Positions 52,369-60,661 of a stretch of DNA of 64,000 nt are shown here, in pieces (positions within the stretch are counted from its first letter, which is position 1; each line of letters opens with the position of its first letter). The DNA lies in contig NZ_JAAOIV010000011.1 in the NCBI RefSeq assembly GCF_011440275.1, positions 62,001-126,000 of the forward strand. The letters are read 5' to 3'. Made by a program: the position numbers and the translations under genes. Under the pieces are notes generated by a model. The model was not told where the DNA came from. It ran no database searches and worked only from the letters and a program-made list of their open reading frames with translations. Source of the stretch: Metallococcus carri (lineage in GTDB: Bacteria; Actinomycetota; Actinomycetes; Actinomycetales; Dermatophilaceae).

Positions 52369-53271
52369 GTGACCCTCACCGACAACGACAACCGCACCGG
52401 CACTGCCCGCGTCAAGCGCGGCATGGCCGAGATGTTGAAGGGCGGCGTCATCATGGACGTCGTCACGGCCGAGCAGGCCAAGATCGCCGAGGACGCCGGC
52501 GCGGTCGCGGTGATGGCGCTGGAGCGGGTGCCGGCCGACATCCGCGCGCAGGGCGGTGTGTCGCGGATGAGCGACCCGGACATGATCGAGGGCATCATCT
52601 CGGCGGTCTCGATTCCGGTGATGGCCAAGGCGCGCATCGGCCACTTCGTCGAGGCGCAGGTGTTGCAGAGCCTCGGCGTCGATTACATCGACGAGTCGGA
52701 GGTGCTGACGCCGGCCGACTACGCCAACCACATCGACAAGTGGGAGTTCACCGTCCCCTTCGTGTGCGGCGCGACCAACCTCGGCGAGGCGCTGCGCCGG
52801 ATCACCGAGGGCGCGGCGATGATCCGCTCCAAGGGCGAGGCCGGCACCGGTGATGTCTCCAATGCCACCACGCACATGCGCTCGATCCGCCAGGAGATCC
52901 GGCGGCTGCAGTCGCTGCCCGAGGACGAGCTGTATGTCGCGGCCAAGGAGCTGCAGGCGCCCTACGAGCTGGTCAAGGAGGTCGCCGAGCTCGGCAAGCT
53001 GCCGGTGGTGCTGTTCACCGCCGGCGGCATTGCGACCCCGGCCGACGCGGCGATGATGATGCAGCTCGGCGCCGAGGGCGTCTTCGTCGGCTCGGGCATC
53101 TTCAAGTCCGGCAACCCGGCCCAGCGCGCCGAGGCGATCGTCAAGGCGACGACGTTCTACGACGACCCCGACGTGATTGCCAAGGTGTCGCGCGGCCTCG
53201 GCGAAGCGATGGTCGGCATCAACGTCGATGAGCCCGCGCGTTCGATCCAGTTCGCCGAGCGCGGCTGGTAG
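52369..53271 (+). CDS. pdxS: pyridoxal 5'-phosphate synthase, PdxS subunit
   Basis: PdxS builds PLP from ribose 5-phosphate, glyceraldehyde 3-phosphate and ammonia supplied by PdxT. The 300-residue barrel has [17 protein letters not shown] at the start, [14 protein letters not shown] with the first catalytic lysine, and [11 protein letters not shown] near the C-terminus. The [16 protein letters not shown] segment is typical. GTG 52369 follows AAGGAG. Unusually, pdxT is not adjacent but 3.5 kb away beyond a MazEF-like pair and four other genes. Confidence 0.97.
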   Translation: MTLTDNDNRTGTARVKRGMAEMLKGGVIMDVVTAEQAKIAEDAGAVAVMALERVPADIRAQGGVSRMSDPDMIEGIISAVSIPVMAKARIGHFVEAQVLQSLGVDYIDESEVLTPADYANHIDKWEFTVPFVCGATNLGEALRRITEGAAMIRSKGEAGTGDVSNATTHMRSIRQEIRRLQSLPEDELYVAAKELQAPYELVKEVAELGKLPVVLFTAGGIATPADAAMMMQLGAEGVFVGSGIFKSGNPAQRAEAIVKATTFYDDPDVIAKVSRGLGEAMVGINVDEPARSIQFAERGW

Positions 53272-53334
53272 CCGCCGGCGCCGCCGCCCACCATCGGGGT
53301 GAATCTGTGGTGGAAAAGTTATACCCTGGCTGTC

Positions 53335-53583
53335 ATGAAGACTGCGATCAGCCTCCCGGACGATGCCGCTGAACGCTTCGATGACGTAGCGCGTAGGCAC
53401 AACATGACGCGATCGGAGTTCTATCGGCAGGCAGCCGAGCGCTACGCGGACACGCTGAGCGGTGGGGACCTGACAGCGCAGATCGACGAAGCGATCGATG
53501 CTGTCGGGCAACCAGGCGAGGAGTCGGCAGAGTTGCGCAGCGCGGCGAATGCGAGGCTTGTCGAGGCCTCGGACGAATGGTGA
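53335..53583 (+). CDS. ribbon-helix-helix antitoxin (MazE-like)
   Basis: An 82-residue protein with an N-terminal ribbon-helix-helix DNA-binding domain (KTAISLPDDAAERFDDVARR, NMTRSEFYRQA) and an acidic C-terminal tail that would bind the toxin. Together with the following MazF-like gene this is a type II toxin-antitoxin pair. ATG 53335 follows a promoter-like TATACC just upstream. Its stop overlaps the toxin ATG by seven bases, giving translational coupling. It is inserted between pdxS and the later pdxT. Confidence 0.9.
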   Translation: MKTAISLPDDAAERFDDVARRHNMTRSEFYRQAAERYADTLSGGDLTAQIDEAIDAVGQPGEESAELRSAANARLVEASDEW

Positions 53584-53921
53584 TCCGGCGGGGCCAGATC
53601 TGCTGGGTCGACTTCGGCGAACCCAAGGGCAGTGCGCCCGCGAAGCGACGACCGGCGGTGATCGTGCAGTCCGATCGCTACAACGCCTCGCGAATCTCTA
53701 CCGTGGTCGTTCTGCCGATCACGTCTAACACCGCCCTCGCCCGGCATCCGGGCAACGTGTTCCTGCCGGCACTGGCCACGGGATTGCCGAAGGACTCGGT
53801 CGTCAACGTTTCCCAGCCGATGACGGTGGATCGTTCCGGTCTTGACGATGGCGAAAGTCAGCTTCCTCGTCATTTGATGGAGGCGATCGATGCTGGGCTT
53901 CGCAAAGTCATCGACCTGTGA
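53577..53921 (+). CDS. MazF/PemK-family endoribonuclease toxin
   Basis: A 114-residue toxin with the MazF/PemK fold. RRGQICWVDFGEPKGSAPAKRRPAVIVQSD is the conserved start, and VVVLPITSN and VNVSQPMTVD are the later strands. The family cuts mRNA at short motifs; the cut site cannot be read here. It overlaps the antitoxin gene at the start and has a normal stop. Both parts look intact, so the pair is likely active or recently acquired. It converges on the RibK-like gene with a 5-base gap. Confidence 0.92.
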   Translation: MVIRRGQICWVDFGEPKGSAPAKRRPAVIVQSDRYNASRISTVVVLPITSNTALARHPGNVFLPALATGLPKDSVVNVSQPMTVDRSGLDDGESQLPRHLMEAIDAGLRKVIDL

Positions 53922-53926
53922 GCAAC

Positions 53927-54376
53927 TCAGGGTCGGGTGAAGCCGATCTGTTCGTCGGGGACGGTCACGTCGACCCGCGCGCCATACGCCAGATCCTTGA
54001 TGCGGGGGAGTAGCAGTTCGAGCACGGTGAGCGCCTGGTGGTGGGCCGGCTTGGTCTCCGGGTGCGGCCGATAGACGAGCCCGTCGTATGCCGTCCCCTG
54101 GTGCGTCAGGGTGCAGTCGAAGAACGAAAACGTCTCTGCCGCAATGAGATTCGTCCACATCACATCGGCAAGCGTGAGGCGAGGGGAACGCCATACGGGC
54201 AGCAGGGGAGCGACGTCGACATTGACCGTGCCCGGCCAGTAGCGCGACAGGTCGAGTCCGCGGGCCGCGAAGTGTGGCGTCTGCAGCGCTATCGCACCTG
54301 CGGGGTATGGCGAGTGGTCGCCTTGCCCGGACGCGACGCCGTGGCCGGCGACGACGATGCCGCTGGCGGTGCTCAC
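53927..54376 (-). CDS. hypothetical protein resembling CTP-dependent riboflavin kinase fold
   Basis: A 149-residue protein of uncertain family. The layout is like the archaeal CTP-dependent riboflavin kinase (DUF120): an early GxVxxGxG strand (GIVVAGHGVASGQG), a WPGTVNVDV strand that parallels the archaeal xGTLNL motif, then a DGLVYRP strand and LELLLPRIKDLAYGARVDV near the end. This is similarity by eye only and activity is not shown. It overlaps the upstream GNAT gene by four bases, so they are co-translated. It may be a different beta-barrel protein. Confidence 0.5.
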   Translation of the reverse strand: MSTASGIVVAGHGVASGQGDHSPYPAGAIALQTPHFAARGLDLSRYWPGTVNVDVAPLLPVWRSPRLTLADVMWTNLIAAETFSFFDCTLTHQGTAYDGLVYRPHPETKPAHHQALTVLELLLPRIKDLAYGARVDVTVPDEQIGFTRP

Positions 54377-54885
54377 CGGTCGAGCACCATCAGGTGGACG
54401 TCGGGCTCGTCGTCGGGCAACCAGTCAGGTCGCCCGGTGCCGACGAGCCGCCACCCGCGATGGGCGTAGACGGCCGCGGCGGCGCTGTGCGACTGGACCA
54501 CATCGAGCACCGGCGTGCGCCCCTGGGCGAGCAGGTAATCCTCGGCGGTGTCGAGCAGGGCACGTCCGATGCCCATGCCCTGGTAGTCGATGCCGGCGAA
54601 AAGCACTGAGACACAACCGAGTTCGTCGACCGGGCGCCCGACGGCAGAGGACCAGGTGCGGCTGAAGTCGTCGTCGACGACCGTGGTGACGGCGACGTGG
54701 CCGGCGACGTCACCGTCGACCTCGGCCACCCAGGCGCGCTCCTCGGTGTCGCGGCGCAAGAACTCGACGGCTGGGAAGGGCAGCGGCCAGCGAAACGGAT
54801 ATCGACTGGTGGGCTGCTGTCCGGCGAGGAGCGCTTCGAGGACGGGCAGGTCGGCGTCGACTCGCTCACGAACGGTGATCGTCAC
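54373..54885 (-). CDS. GNAT-family N-acetyltransferase
   Basis: A 170-residue acetyltransferase. The acetyl-CoA motif is IDYQGMGIGRALLDTAEDYLL with SVLFAGIDYQG as the core strand, and the C-terminal VVQSHSAAAAVYAHRGWRLVG matches the last GNAT elements. The N-terminal RERVDADLPVLEALL is also typical. Substrate unknown. The stop overlaps the next gene's start (ATGA), giving a two-gene unit with the RibK-like protein; the upstream EamA gene ends ten bases away and may be part of the same transcript. Confidence 0.88.
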   Translation of the reverse strand: MTITVRERVDADLPVLEALLAGQQPTSRYPFRWPLPFPAVEFLRRDTEERAWVAEVDGDVAGHVAVTTVVDDDFSRTWSSAVGRPVDELGCVSVLFAGIDYQGMGIGRALLDTAEDYLLAQGRTPVLDVVQSHSAAAAVYAHRGWRLVGTGRPDWLPDDEPDVHLMVLDR

Positions 54886-54894
54886 CCGTGAATC

Positions 54895-55818
54895 CTAGGC
54901 GGGCCCCTGGGACGGCGACCCGAGCGCGGCCGGCATCGACCGGCTCGCCCGTGAGCGACGCAGCCGAGTGGTCGAAGCGAAGAGCACGCCGGCGACCACG
55001 ACGACCGCTCCGACCAGCTCGACCACCGACGGCCGCTCGTCCAGCACTACCCACGCGGTGCTCAGTCCGACGACGGGCACGAGCATCGAGTAGGGCGCCA
55101 CCGTGCTTGCTGGGTGGCGGGCCATCAACCAGGTCCACAACCCGCTCCCAAGCACCGTGCCGATGAGGCAGGTGTAGGCGAGGCCGGCGAGTGCCCACGG
55201 GGCGGACGCCGCGGTGCGCAAGGCGGTCAGGTCGCGTTGCGGCCCCTCGACGATCAGCGACAGCGCGAGCATCGGCAGGGGCGGCACCACGCTCATCCAC
55301 ATCGTGAGGTGCAACGGGTTCGGGGGTGCGGCAAGCCGGGACGCGAGGTTGCCCAGGGCCCACCCCAGCCCGCCGAGCACGGTGAGCACGAAGGGCCACC
55401 AGGTCGCACCGCCCGCACGCGCCGATCCGACGATCGCCAGGCCCGCGACCGCGACGGCGACACCGAGTGCCTTGCGCCGGTTGGTGGGTTCGTGCAGCAA
55501 CACCGCACCGAGGATCACCGTGAACGGCGCGGAGCACTGCAGCACGAGCGAGGCGAGACCGGTCGGCATACCGGCTGACATGCCCCAGTAGAGGAAGGTG
55601 AACTGCAGGATGCCGAAGCCGATGCCGTAGCCCATCAGGTAGCGGACCGGCACCTTGGGGCGCGGGACGAACAGGATCGTCGGCACCGCGAGCAGGGTCC
55701 ACCGCATCGCCGAGCACAGGAAGGGCGGGAACTGCTCCAGCGATGCGTGGATCGCCAGGAAGTTCACGCCCCAGCAGGCAGCGACGAGGATTGCGAGCAG
55801 TCGATGGCGGACAGGCAT
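54895..55818 (-). CDS. EamA-family metabolite transporter
   Basis: A 307-residue transporter with ten hydrophobic helices in two EamA repeats. AACWGVNFLAIHASLEQFPP near the N-terminus is the start of the first repeat, and MARHPASTVAPYSMLVPVVG starts the second. It probably exports amino acids or similar metabolites. It diverges from a LysR-type regulator with a 71-base gap, an arrangement where the regulator usually controls the exporter. ATG 55818 starts the first helix; the longer frame overlaps the regulator. Confidence 0.9.
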   Translation of the reverse strand: MPVRHRLLAILVAACWGVNFLAIHASLEQFPPFLCSAMRWTLLAVPTILFVPRPKVPVRYLMGYGIGFGILQFTFLYWGMSAGMPTGLASLVLQCSAPFTVILGAVLLHEPTNRRKALGVAVAVAGLAIVGSARAGGATWWPFVLTVLGGLGWALGNLASRLAAPPNPLHLTMWMSVVPPLPMLALSLIVEGPQRDLTALRTAASAPWALAGLAYTCLIGTVLGSGLWTWLMARHPASTVAPYSMLVPVVGLSTAWVVLDERPSVVELVGAVVVVAGVLFASTTRLRRSRASRSMPAALGSPSQGPA

Positions 55819-55889
55819 GGTCTCAGCGTCGCGTCCACAACTGTGAAGGACCAGCACCCATATCTGAACACACCGATTAGGCTTCCTAC

Positions 55890-56792
55890 ATGGACCCGCG
55901 GCATCTGACCTTGCTGCGCGAGCTCGCCGAACGAGGCAGCGTGCGCGCGGTGGCCGCGGCGACCCACCGCACACCGTCAGCGGTCTCGCAACAGTTGCGG
56001 ACCGCTGAGCGCGAATTGCGTTGCCGTCTGGTCGAACCCGATGGCCGCGGGGTGCGGCTGACCGACGCCGGGCGGCTGCTCGCAGCCGAAGCGGACGGGG
56101 TCGAGACCGCGATCGCGCGTGCCGAGACGCGGCTGGCCGAGTTCCGCGGCCGGCCGGAGGGGCGGGTCAGTATCGCCGTGCTGCCGAGTGCGGGGGAGTT
56201 GCTGATCCCGGGGCTGCTGCGGGCGCTGCGAGACGAGCCGATCGAGATCTCCCTCACCGACGACGATGTCGCGGAGGTGGGTTATACGACGCTTGCCCGC
56301 GATCACGACATCGTGATCGGCCACAGCCTGGTCAGCGGCCGCCCGGAGGGCGCCGAGGGGATGGTCTGCACGGTGCTGGCCCGCGAGCCAATCGACCTCG
56401 CGGTGGCCGCCGGCCACCCGCTCGCGACCCGACGCTGGGTGCGGCCGCGCGATCTGGTCGCCGTCGGCTGGATCGCCGTGCCCGAGGGCTATCCGTTCCG
56501 TTCGGTGCTGCACGAGGTGGAAGAGGTGACCGGCGCGCCGGCGGAGATCCGGCATGTCGTGCGCGACAACCGCCTGGTGGAGGCGTTGGTGATCGCTGGC
56601 GAAGGCGTCGGTCTGTTGCCGCGCTTCACCACCCGCCCGCGCGAGGGTTTGGTGACGCTGCCGATCCGGGGCGCCCAGGCGCAGCGCTGGGTGGTGGCCA
56701 TCTCCCGCCCGGCTCGCGCGGAACGCCTTGTCGTGCAACGGGTTGTCCGCGAACTGCGCCGTGCCGCTCGGTCGGCTCTGGCCGCGCCGTAG
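55890..56792 (+). CDS. LysR-type transcription regulator
   Basis: A 300-residue regulator. The N-terminal winged helix is clear ([33 protein letters not shown]), followed by a linker helix and a periplasmic-binding-like effector domain from about residue 90. The divergent EamA exporter is its likely target. The gap contains AT-rich sequence with ATCTGAACACACCGATTAG, which may include the binding site. The effector is not known. The start ATG 55890 directly begins the conserved domain. Confidence 0.92.
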   Translation: MDPRHLTLLRELAERGSVRAVAAATHRTPSAVSQQLRTAERELRCRLVEPDGRGVRLTDAGRLLAAEADGVETAIARAETRLAEFRGRPEGRVSIAVLPSAGELLIPGLLRALRDEPIEISLTDDDVAEVGYTTLARDHDIVIGHSLVSGRPEGAEGMVCTVLAREPIDLAVAAGHPLATRRWVRPRDLVAVGWIAVPEGYPFRSVLHEVEEVTGAPAEIRHVVRDNRLVEALVIAGEGVGLLPRFTTRPREGLVTLPIRGAQAQRWVVAISRPARAERLVVQRVVRELRRAARSALAAP

Positions 56793-56835
56793 GCTTGCTG
56801 ATTGTGAGATCGACCCTGTCCCGAAATGGCGCGCG

Positions 56836-57411
56836 ATGACGGCCCGTATCGGCGTCCTGGCGGTGCAGGGGGACGTGCGTGAGCACCTCGCCGCGCTACG
56901 CGAGGCAGGGGCCGATGCTGCGCCGGTGCGCCGCCCACAGGAGCTCGCGCAGGTGGACGCCATCGTGTTGCCCGGCGGCGAGTCGACCACCATGGACCGC
57001 CTGCTGCGCACCTTCGAGCTGATGGAGCCGCTGCGCGCGCGGATCGCGGACGGTATGCCGGCATACGGCTCGTGCGCGGGCATGATCCTGCTGGCCGACG
57101 AGATTCTCGACGGCCACCCGCAGCAGCAAACGGTGGGCGGCATGCGAATCACGGTGCGCCGCAACGCTTTTGGCCGTCAGGTGGACTCCTACGAGACCGA
57201 CCTGGAGATGACCGATGTCGGCACGGTGCGCGCGGTGTTCATCCGGGCGCCGTGGGTGGAGCGCACCGGCGACGGCGTCGAGGTGCTCGCGCAGGCGAGC
57301 GGTCACCCCGTCGCGGTGCGACAGGGCAACCTGCTCGCCACGTCCTTCCACCCCGAGGTCACCGGCGACCACCGGGTGCACGCGATGTTCGTGCGGATGC
57401 TCAGCCGGTGA
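56836..57411 (+). CDS. pdxT: pyridoxal 5'-phosphate synthase glutaminase, PdxT subunit
   Basis: PdxT frees ammonia from glutamine and passes it to PdxS. The 191-residue protein has [12 protein letters not shown] at the start, LPGGEST with the oxyanion glycine, the nucleophile Cys80 in YGSCAGM, and the His172/Glu174 pair in FHPEVTGD. Its partner pdxS lies 3.5 kb upstream on the same strand. The last 11 bases overlap the convergent small membrane gene. It may be transcribed with the LysR gene or by its own promoter. Confidence 0.96.
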   Translation: MTARIGVLAVQGDVREHLAALREAGADAAPVRRPQELAQVDAIVLPGGESTTMDRLLRTFELMEPLRARIADGMPAYGSCAGMILLADEILDGHPQQQTVGGMRITVRRNAFGRQVDSYETDLEMTDVGTVRAVFIRAPWVERTGDGVEVLAQASGHPVAVRQGNLLATSFHPEVTGDHRVHAMFVRMLSR

Positions 57412-57547
57412 AGAGCTTGGCGGCCTTGAGGATCGCCTGCCACAGGCCGTAGAGCAGCGGGATCGCGACGACGATCCACGCGAGCGCAATCAGCGCGGGG
57501 CTGGTGGTGCTCGGTGCGGTCACCGGGTCGGGGTTTCGCTCGGTCAT
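57401..57547 (-). CDS. 48-residue membrane protein, MFS transporter small subunit-like
   Basis: A short protein with a polar Thr/Pro-rich start ([15 protein letters not shown]) and one hydrophobic helix followed by KAAKLFTG. It overlaps the stop of the OFA-family transporter by four bases (ATGA), which implies coupled translation. Small single-helix proteins in this position after OFA transporters are annotated as MFS transporter small subunits in other actinobacteria. Whether it is needed for transport is not known. Confidence 0.8.
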   Translation of the reverse strand: MTERNPDPVTAPSTTSPALIALAWIVVAIPLLYGLWQAILKAAKLFTG

Positions 57548-58932
57548 GCGAGCTTCGCCTCCTCTTGCTGCTCGGGCGCGGCGTGCGCCATCGGGTCGAA
57601 GTACTTGGAGTTCACCGGGTTGATCAGCAGGTTGGCGATGAAGCCAACAACGAGCACACCGACCATGGTGAACAGGGCGGGCTTGTAGTCGTCAGCGATG
57701 AGGTTGCCGGGCTTGCCGGCCGCGTCGAGGTAGCCGTTGACGATGAGCGGTCCGACGACGCCCGCGGCCGACCAGGCGGTGAGCAGCCGGCCGTGGATCG
57801 CGCCGACCTCGAGGGTGCCGTAGAGGTCCTTGAGGTATGCCGGGACCGTCGCGAACCCGCCGCCGTAGAACGAGATGATGAACAGCGCGAGGAGCACGAA
57901 GACCGCGGTGGCGCTGTGGCCGACCGTGGCGAGCAGCAGGTAGAGCACCGCGCCGACGCCGAGGAACACCATGTACATCGGCTTGCGCCCGATGATGTCG
58001 GAGGTCGTGGACCAGGTGAACCGGCCGAGCATGTTGCCCACGCTCAGCAGGCCGACGAATCCGGCGGCGACCGCGGCGGAGACCGCCGAGGTCTTCCCGT
58101 CGCGGAAGAAGTCCTGGATCATCGGCGCGGCCTGCTCGAGGATGCCGATGCCCGCGGTCACATTGCAAAAGAGCACGATCCACAGCAGGTAGAACTGCCG
58201 CGTCTTGATCGCCTCGTTGGCCCGCACGAGCGCGCCGCTCATGCCCGCCTGGTGGGTGACCTCGTCATCGTGGCCGCCATAGCCCTGCGGCAGGCGCATC
58301 AGCGCCACGCCGATCATCATGAAGATCAGGTAGATGATGCCGAGCGTCACGAAGGTCATCGCCAGGGCGTGAGTCGATGCGACCGCGCCCTTGGCGTTGG
58401 GGTCGAAACCGCTGTCATAGGTGCGCAGCAACTGGTTCGACAGCGGGGCTGCGACGAGCGCGCCGCCACCGAAGCCCATGATCGCCATACCGGTGGCGAG
58501 GCCGGGCCGGTCCGGGAACCACTTGATCAGCGTGGACACCGGGGAGATGTAACCGATGCCGAGGCCGATACCCCCGAGCACGCCATACCCGAGATAGAGC
58601 AGGATCAACTGGCCGGTCGCGATGCCGAGCGCGCCGACGAGGAAGCCGGCGAACCAGAAGATCGCCGAGACGAGCATGGCTCGGCGGGGTCCGTTGCGCT
58701 CGACCCAGCGACCGCCGATGGCGGCGGACAGTCCGAGGCAGACGATCGCGAGCGAGAAGACCCACGCGACCGCGGTCTGCGAGGAGCCGAAGCGGTGCAC
58801 GAGCGAGGTCTTGAAGACCGAGAAGGCGTAGACCTGTCCGATCGACATGTGCACAGCGAGCGCTGCGGGCGGGATGAGCCATCGGCTGTAGCCGGGTTTG
58901 GCCACCGATGACGGCTTGTCCAGGAACGGCAT
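57544..58932 (-). CDS. OFA-family MFS transporter (oxalate/formate/lactate type)
   Basis: A 462-residue major facilitator transporter with 12 helices. The OFA-family look is given by MSIGQVYAFSVFKTSLVHRFGSS in helix 1, GIGLGIGYISPVSTLIKWFPDRPGLATGMAIMGFGGGA in the loop region, and SYGGGFATVPAYLKDLYG-like sequence in the second half. Members exchange or import oxalate, formate, lactate or other short acids. GGGAGGA precedes ATG 58932. A four-base overlap links it with the 48-residue partner. Confidence 0.9.
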   Translation of the reverse strand: MPFLDKPSSVAKPGYSRWLIPPAALAVHMSIGQVYAFSVFKTSLVHRFGSSQTAVAWVFSLAIVCLGLSAAIGGRWVERNGPRRAMLVSAIFWFAGFLVGALGIATGQLILLYLGYGVLGGIGLGIGYISPVSTLIKWFPDRPGLATGMAIMGFGGGALVAAPLSNQLLRTYDSGFDPNAKGAVASTHALAMTFVTLGIIYLIFMMIGVALMRLPQGYGGHDDEVTHQAGMSGALVRANEAIKTRQFYLLWIVLFCNVTAGIGILEQAAPMIQDFFRDGKTSAVSAAVAAGFVGLLSVGNMLGRFTWSTTSDIIGRKPMYMVFLGVGAVLYLLLATVGHSATAVFVLLALFIISFYGGGFATVPAYLKDLYGTLEVGAIHGRLLTAWSAAGVVGPLIVNGYLDAAGKPGNLIADDYKPALFTMVGVLVVGFIANLLINPVNSKYFDPMAHAAPEQQEEAKLA

Positions 58933-59140
58933 TGAAGCGTCCTCCCAGATGACGGTGATGACGGATGCGCACACAACCTAGTGCGGACCGAGGCCGGTCC
59001 GTGAGACCCACGAGGGGGGAATTGAAGATTGAACGACCCGCCCCTGACGTGTGCGTGTCGGGTCTCGCCACGGCTGCCGCGGACGCCCTCGGTAGCATGG
59101 GCGGTCGGCATACGGCACGAACGGCAGCGTTGAGGGAGAC

Positions 59141-59899
59141 ATGAGCGGTCACTCCAAGTGGGCGACAACCAAGCACAAGAAGGCGGCGATCGACGCCAAG
59201 CGCGGCAAGTTGTTCGCCAAGCTGATCAAGAACATCGAGGTCGCGGCGCGCTCCGGTGGCGGTGACCCGGCCGGCAACCCGACGCTCTACGACGCGATCC
59301 AGAAGGCCAAGAAGTCGAGTGTCCCCAACGACAACATCGACCGCGCGGTCAAGCGTGGTTCGGGGGCCGAGGCCGGCGGCGCGGAGTACCTCGCGCTGAC
59401 CTACGAGGGTTATGCGCCGGGTGGCGTCGCGCTGCTCATCGAAGTGCTGACCGACAACAAGAACCGCGCCGTCGCTGAGGTGCGCACCGCCCTGCAGAAG
59501 AACGGCGGCTCGATGGCGGACAGCGGTTCGGTCGCGTTCATGTTCAACCGCAAGGGTGTCGTCATCGTGCCCAAGGCCGGGCGTGACGAGGACGACCTGC
59601 TCGAGATCGTCCTCGACGCCGGTGCCGAGGAGATCAACGATCTCGGTGACAGCTTCGAAATCGTCTCGGAGGCAACGGATTTCGTCGCCGTGCGGCAGGC
59701 GCTGCAGGCCGCTGGCGTCGACTACGACTCGGCTGAGCCGCAGTGGCGCCCGACGACCGAGGTGCCGCTCGACAAGGACGGCGCCAAGAAGATGTTCCGC
59801 GTCATCGACGCGCTCGAAGACAGCGACGACGTGCAGAACGTCTTCGCCAACGGTGACGTGCCGGACGAGGTGCTCGCCGCGCTCGACGCCGAAGACTGA
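59141..59899 (+). CDS. YebC/PmpR-family regulatory protein
   Basis: A 252-residue member of the YebC family (TACO1-like). It starts with the strictly conserved [15 protein letters not shown] and has the [24 protein letters not shown] segment. Family members act as transcription regulators or assist translation of proline-rich sequences. The gene follows pdxT in many actinobacteria and usually precedes ruvC; here the next gene is a PEP mutase-family gene on the other strand, so the conserved run ends. ATG 59141 follows GAGGGAGAC. Confidence 0.95.
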   Translation: MSGHSKWATTKHKKAAIDAKRGKLFAKLIKNIEVAARSGGGDPAGNPTLYDAIQKAKKSSVPNDNIDRAVKRGSGAEAGGAEYLALTYEGYAPGGVALLIEVLTDNKNRAVAEVRTALQKNGGSMADSGSVAFMFNRKGVVIVPKAGRDEDDLLEIVLDAGAEEINDLGDSFEIVSEATDFVAVRQALQAAGVDYDSAEPQWRPTTEVPLDKDGAKKMFRVIDALEDSDDVQNVFANGDVPDEVLAALDAED

Positions 59900-59906
59900 C
59901 CGGGTC

Positions 59907-60644
59907 TCACGCCGATCGGTCGTATGCCGCCGCGGCGAACCTGCCGAGGGCAGCCACCGCTGCGAGGTAGGGCGCGGGGCCGAAGCTGATCCTGGCCACC
60001 CCGAGCGCGGCGAGGGCGTCGACATCCGCTGGGTCGGAGGCCATCACGTTGACCGGCAGTGGCGATCCGGCGACGACCCGCCGGATCAGCTCGGCGTCGG
60101 TCAGGCCGGGCACGAACAGGCTCGACGCACCGGCGGCGGTGAAGGCCTCGGCTCGGTCGAGCGCCTCGGTGACCTTGGCGTGGTCGTGGGTCGCCGGGTC
60201 GGTGTTCAGGAAGATGTCGGTGCGGGCATTGAGGACGAAGTGGTCGCCGACCGCCTCACGTGCCGCGGCGAGCCGGTCGCACTGCTCGGGCAGGTCCCGC
60301 AGACCCCCGCCCGCGAGCCCGTCCTCAAGATTGCAGCCCACCGCGCCGGCGTCGACGGCCGCCGCCACCGAGCGCGCGACATCCGCCGGCGTCTCGCCGT
60401 AGCCGTGCTCCAGGTCGACGGTGACCGGCAGATCGACCGCGGCGGTGATCTCCCGCACGACCGTCAGGGTGAGGTCGAGCGGCAGCTGCTCGCCGTCGGC
60501 ATACCCGTGGGCGGCGGCGACCGACCAGCTGCCGGTGGCGATGGCTGCGGCGCCAGCGTCGGCGATCGTGCGTGCGCTGCCGGCATCCCAGGCGTTCACC
60601 AGCACGACGGGGTCACCCGGGTGATGGAGGTCGAGGAAGGTCAT
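59907..60644 (-). CDS. isocitrate lyase/PEP mutase-family protein
   Basis: A 245-residue barrel of the isocitrate lyase/phosphoenolpyruvate mutase superfamily. The metal-binding strand is PVTVDLEHGYGET, and CNLEDG and LNARTDIFL are later barrel motifs. The usual isocitrate lyase cysteine signature (KKCGH) is absent, so a lyase on a smaller oxo-acid is more likely. Substrate unknown. AAGGAG precedes ATG 60644. It is 17 bases downstream of the MFS gene and likely in its operon. Confidence 0.88.
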   Translation of the reverse strand: MTFLDLHHPGDPVVLVNAWDAGSARTIADAGAAAIATGSWSVAAAHGYADGEQLPLDLTLTVVREITAAVDLPVTVDLEHGYGETPADVARSVAAAVDAGAVGCNLEDGLAGGGLRDLPEQCDRLAAAREAVGDHFVLNARTDIFLNTDPATHDHAKVTEALDRAEAFTAAGASSLFVPGLTDAELIRRVVAGSPLPVNVMASDPADVDALAALGVARISFGPAPYLAAVAALGRFAAAAYDRSA

Positions 60645-60661
60645 GCGAATCTCCTTGTCTA

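Noticed and set aside
59907-60644. True isocitrate lyase
   Set aside because: At 245 residues it is too short and the KKCGH signature is missing.
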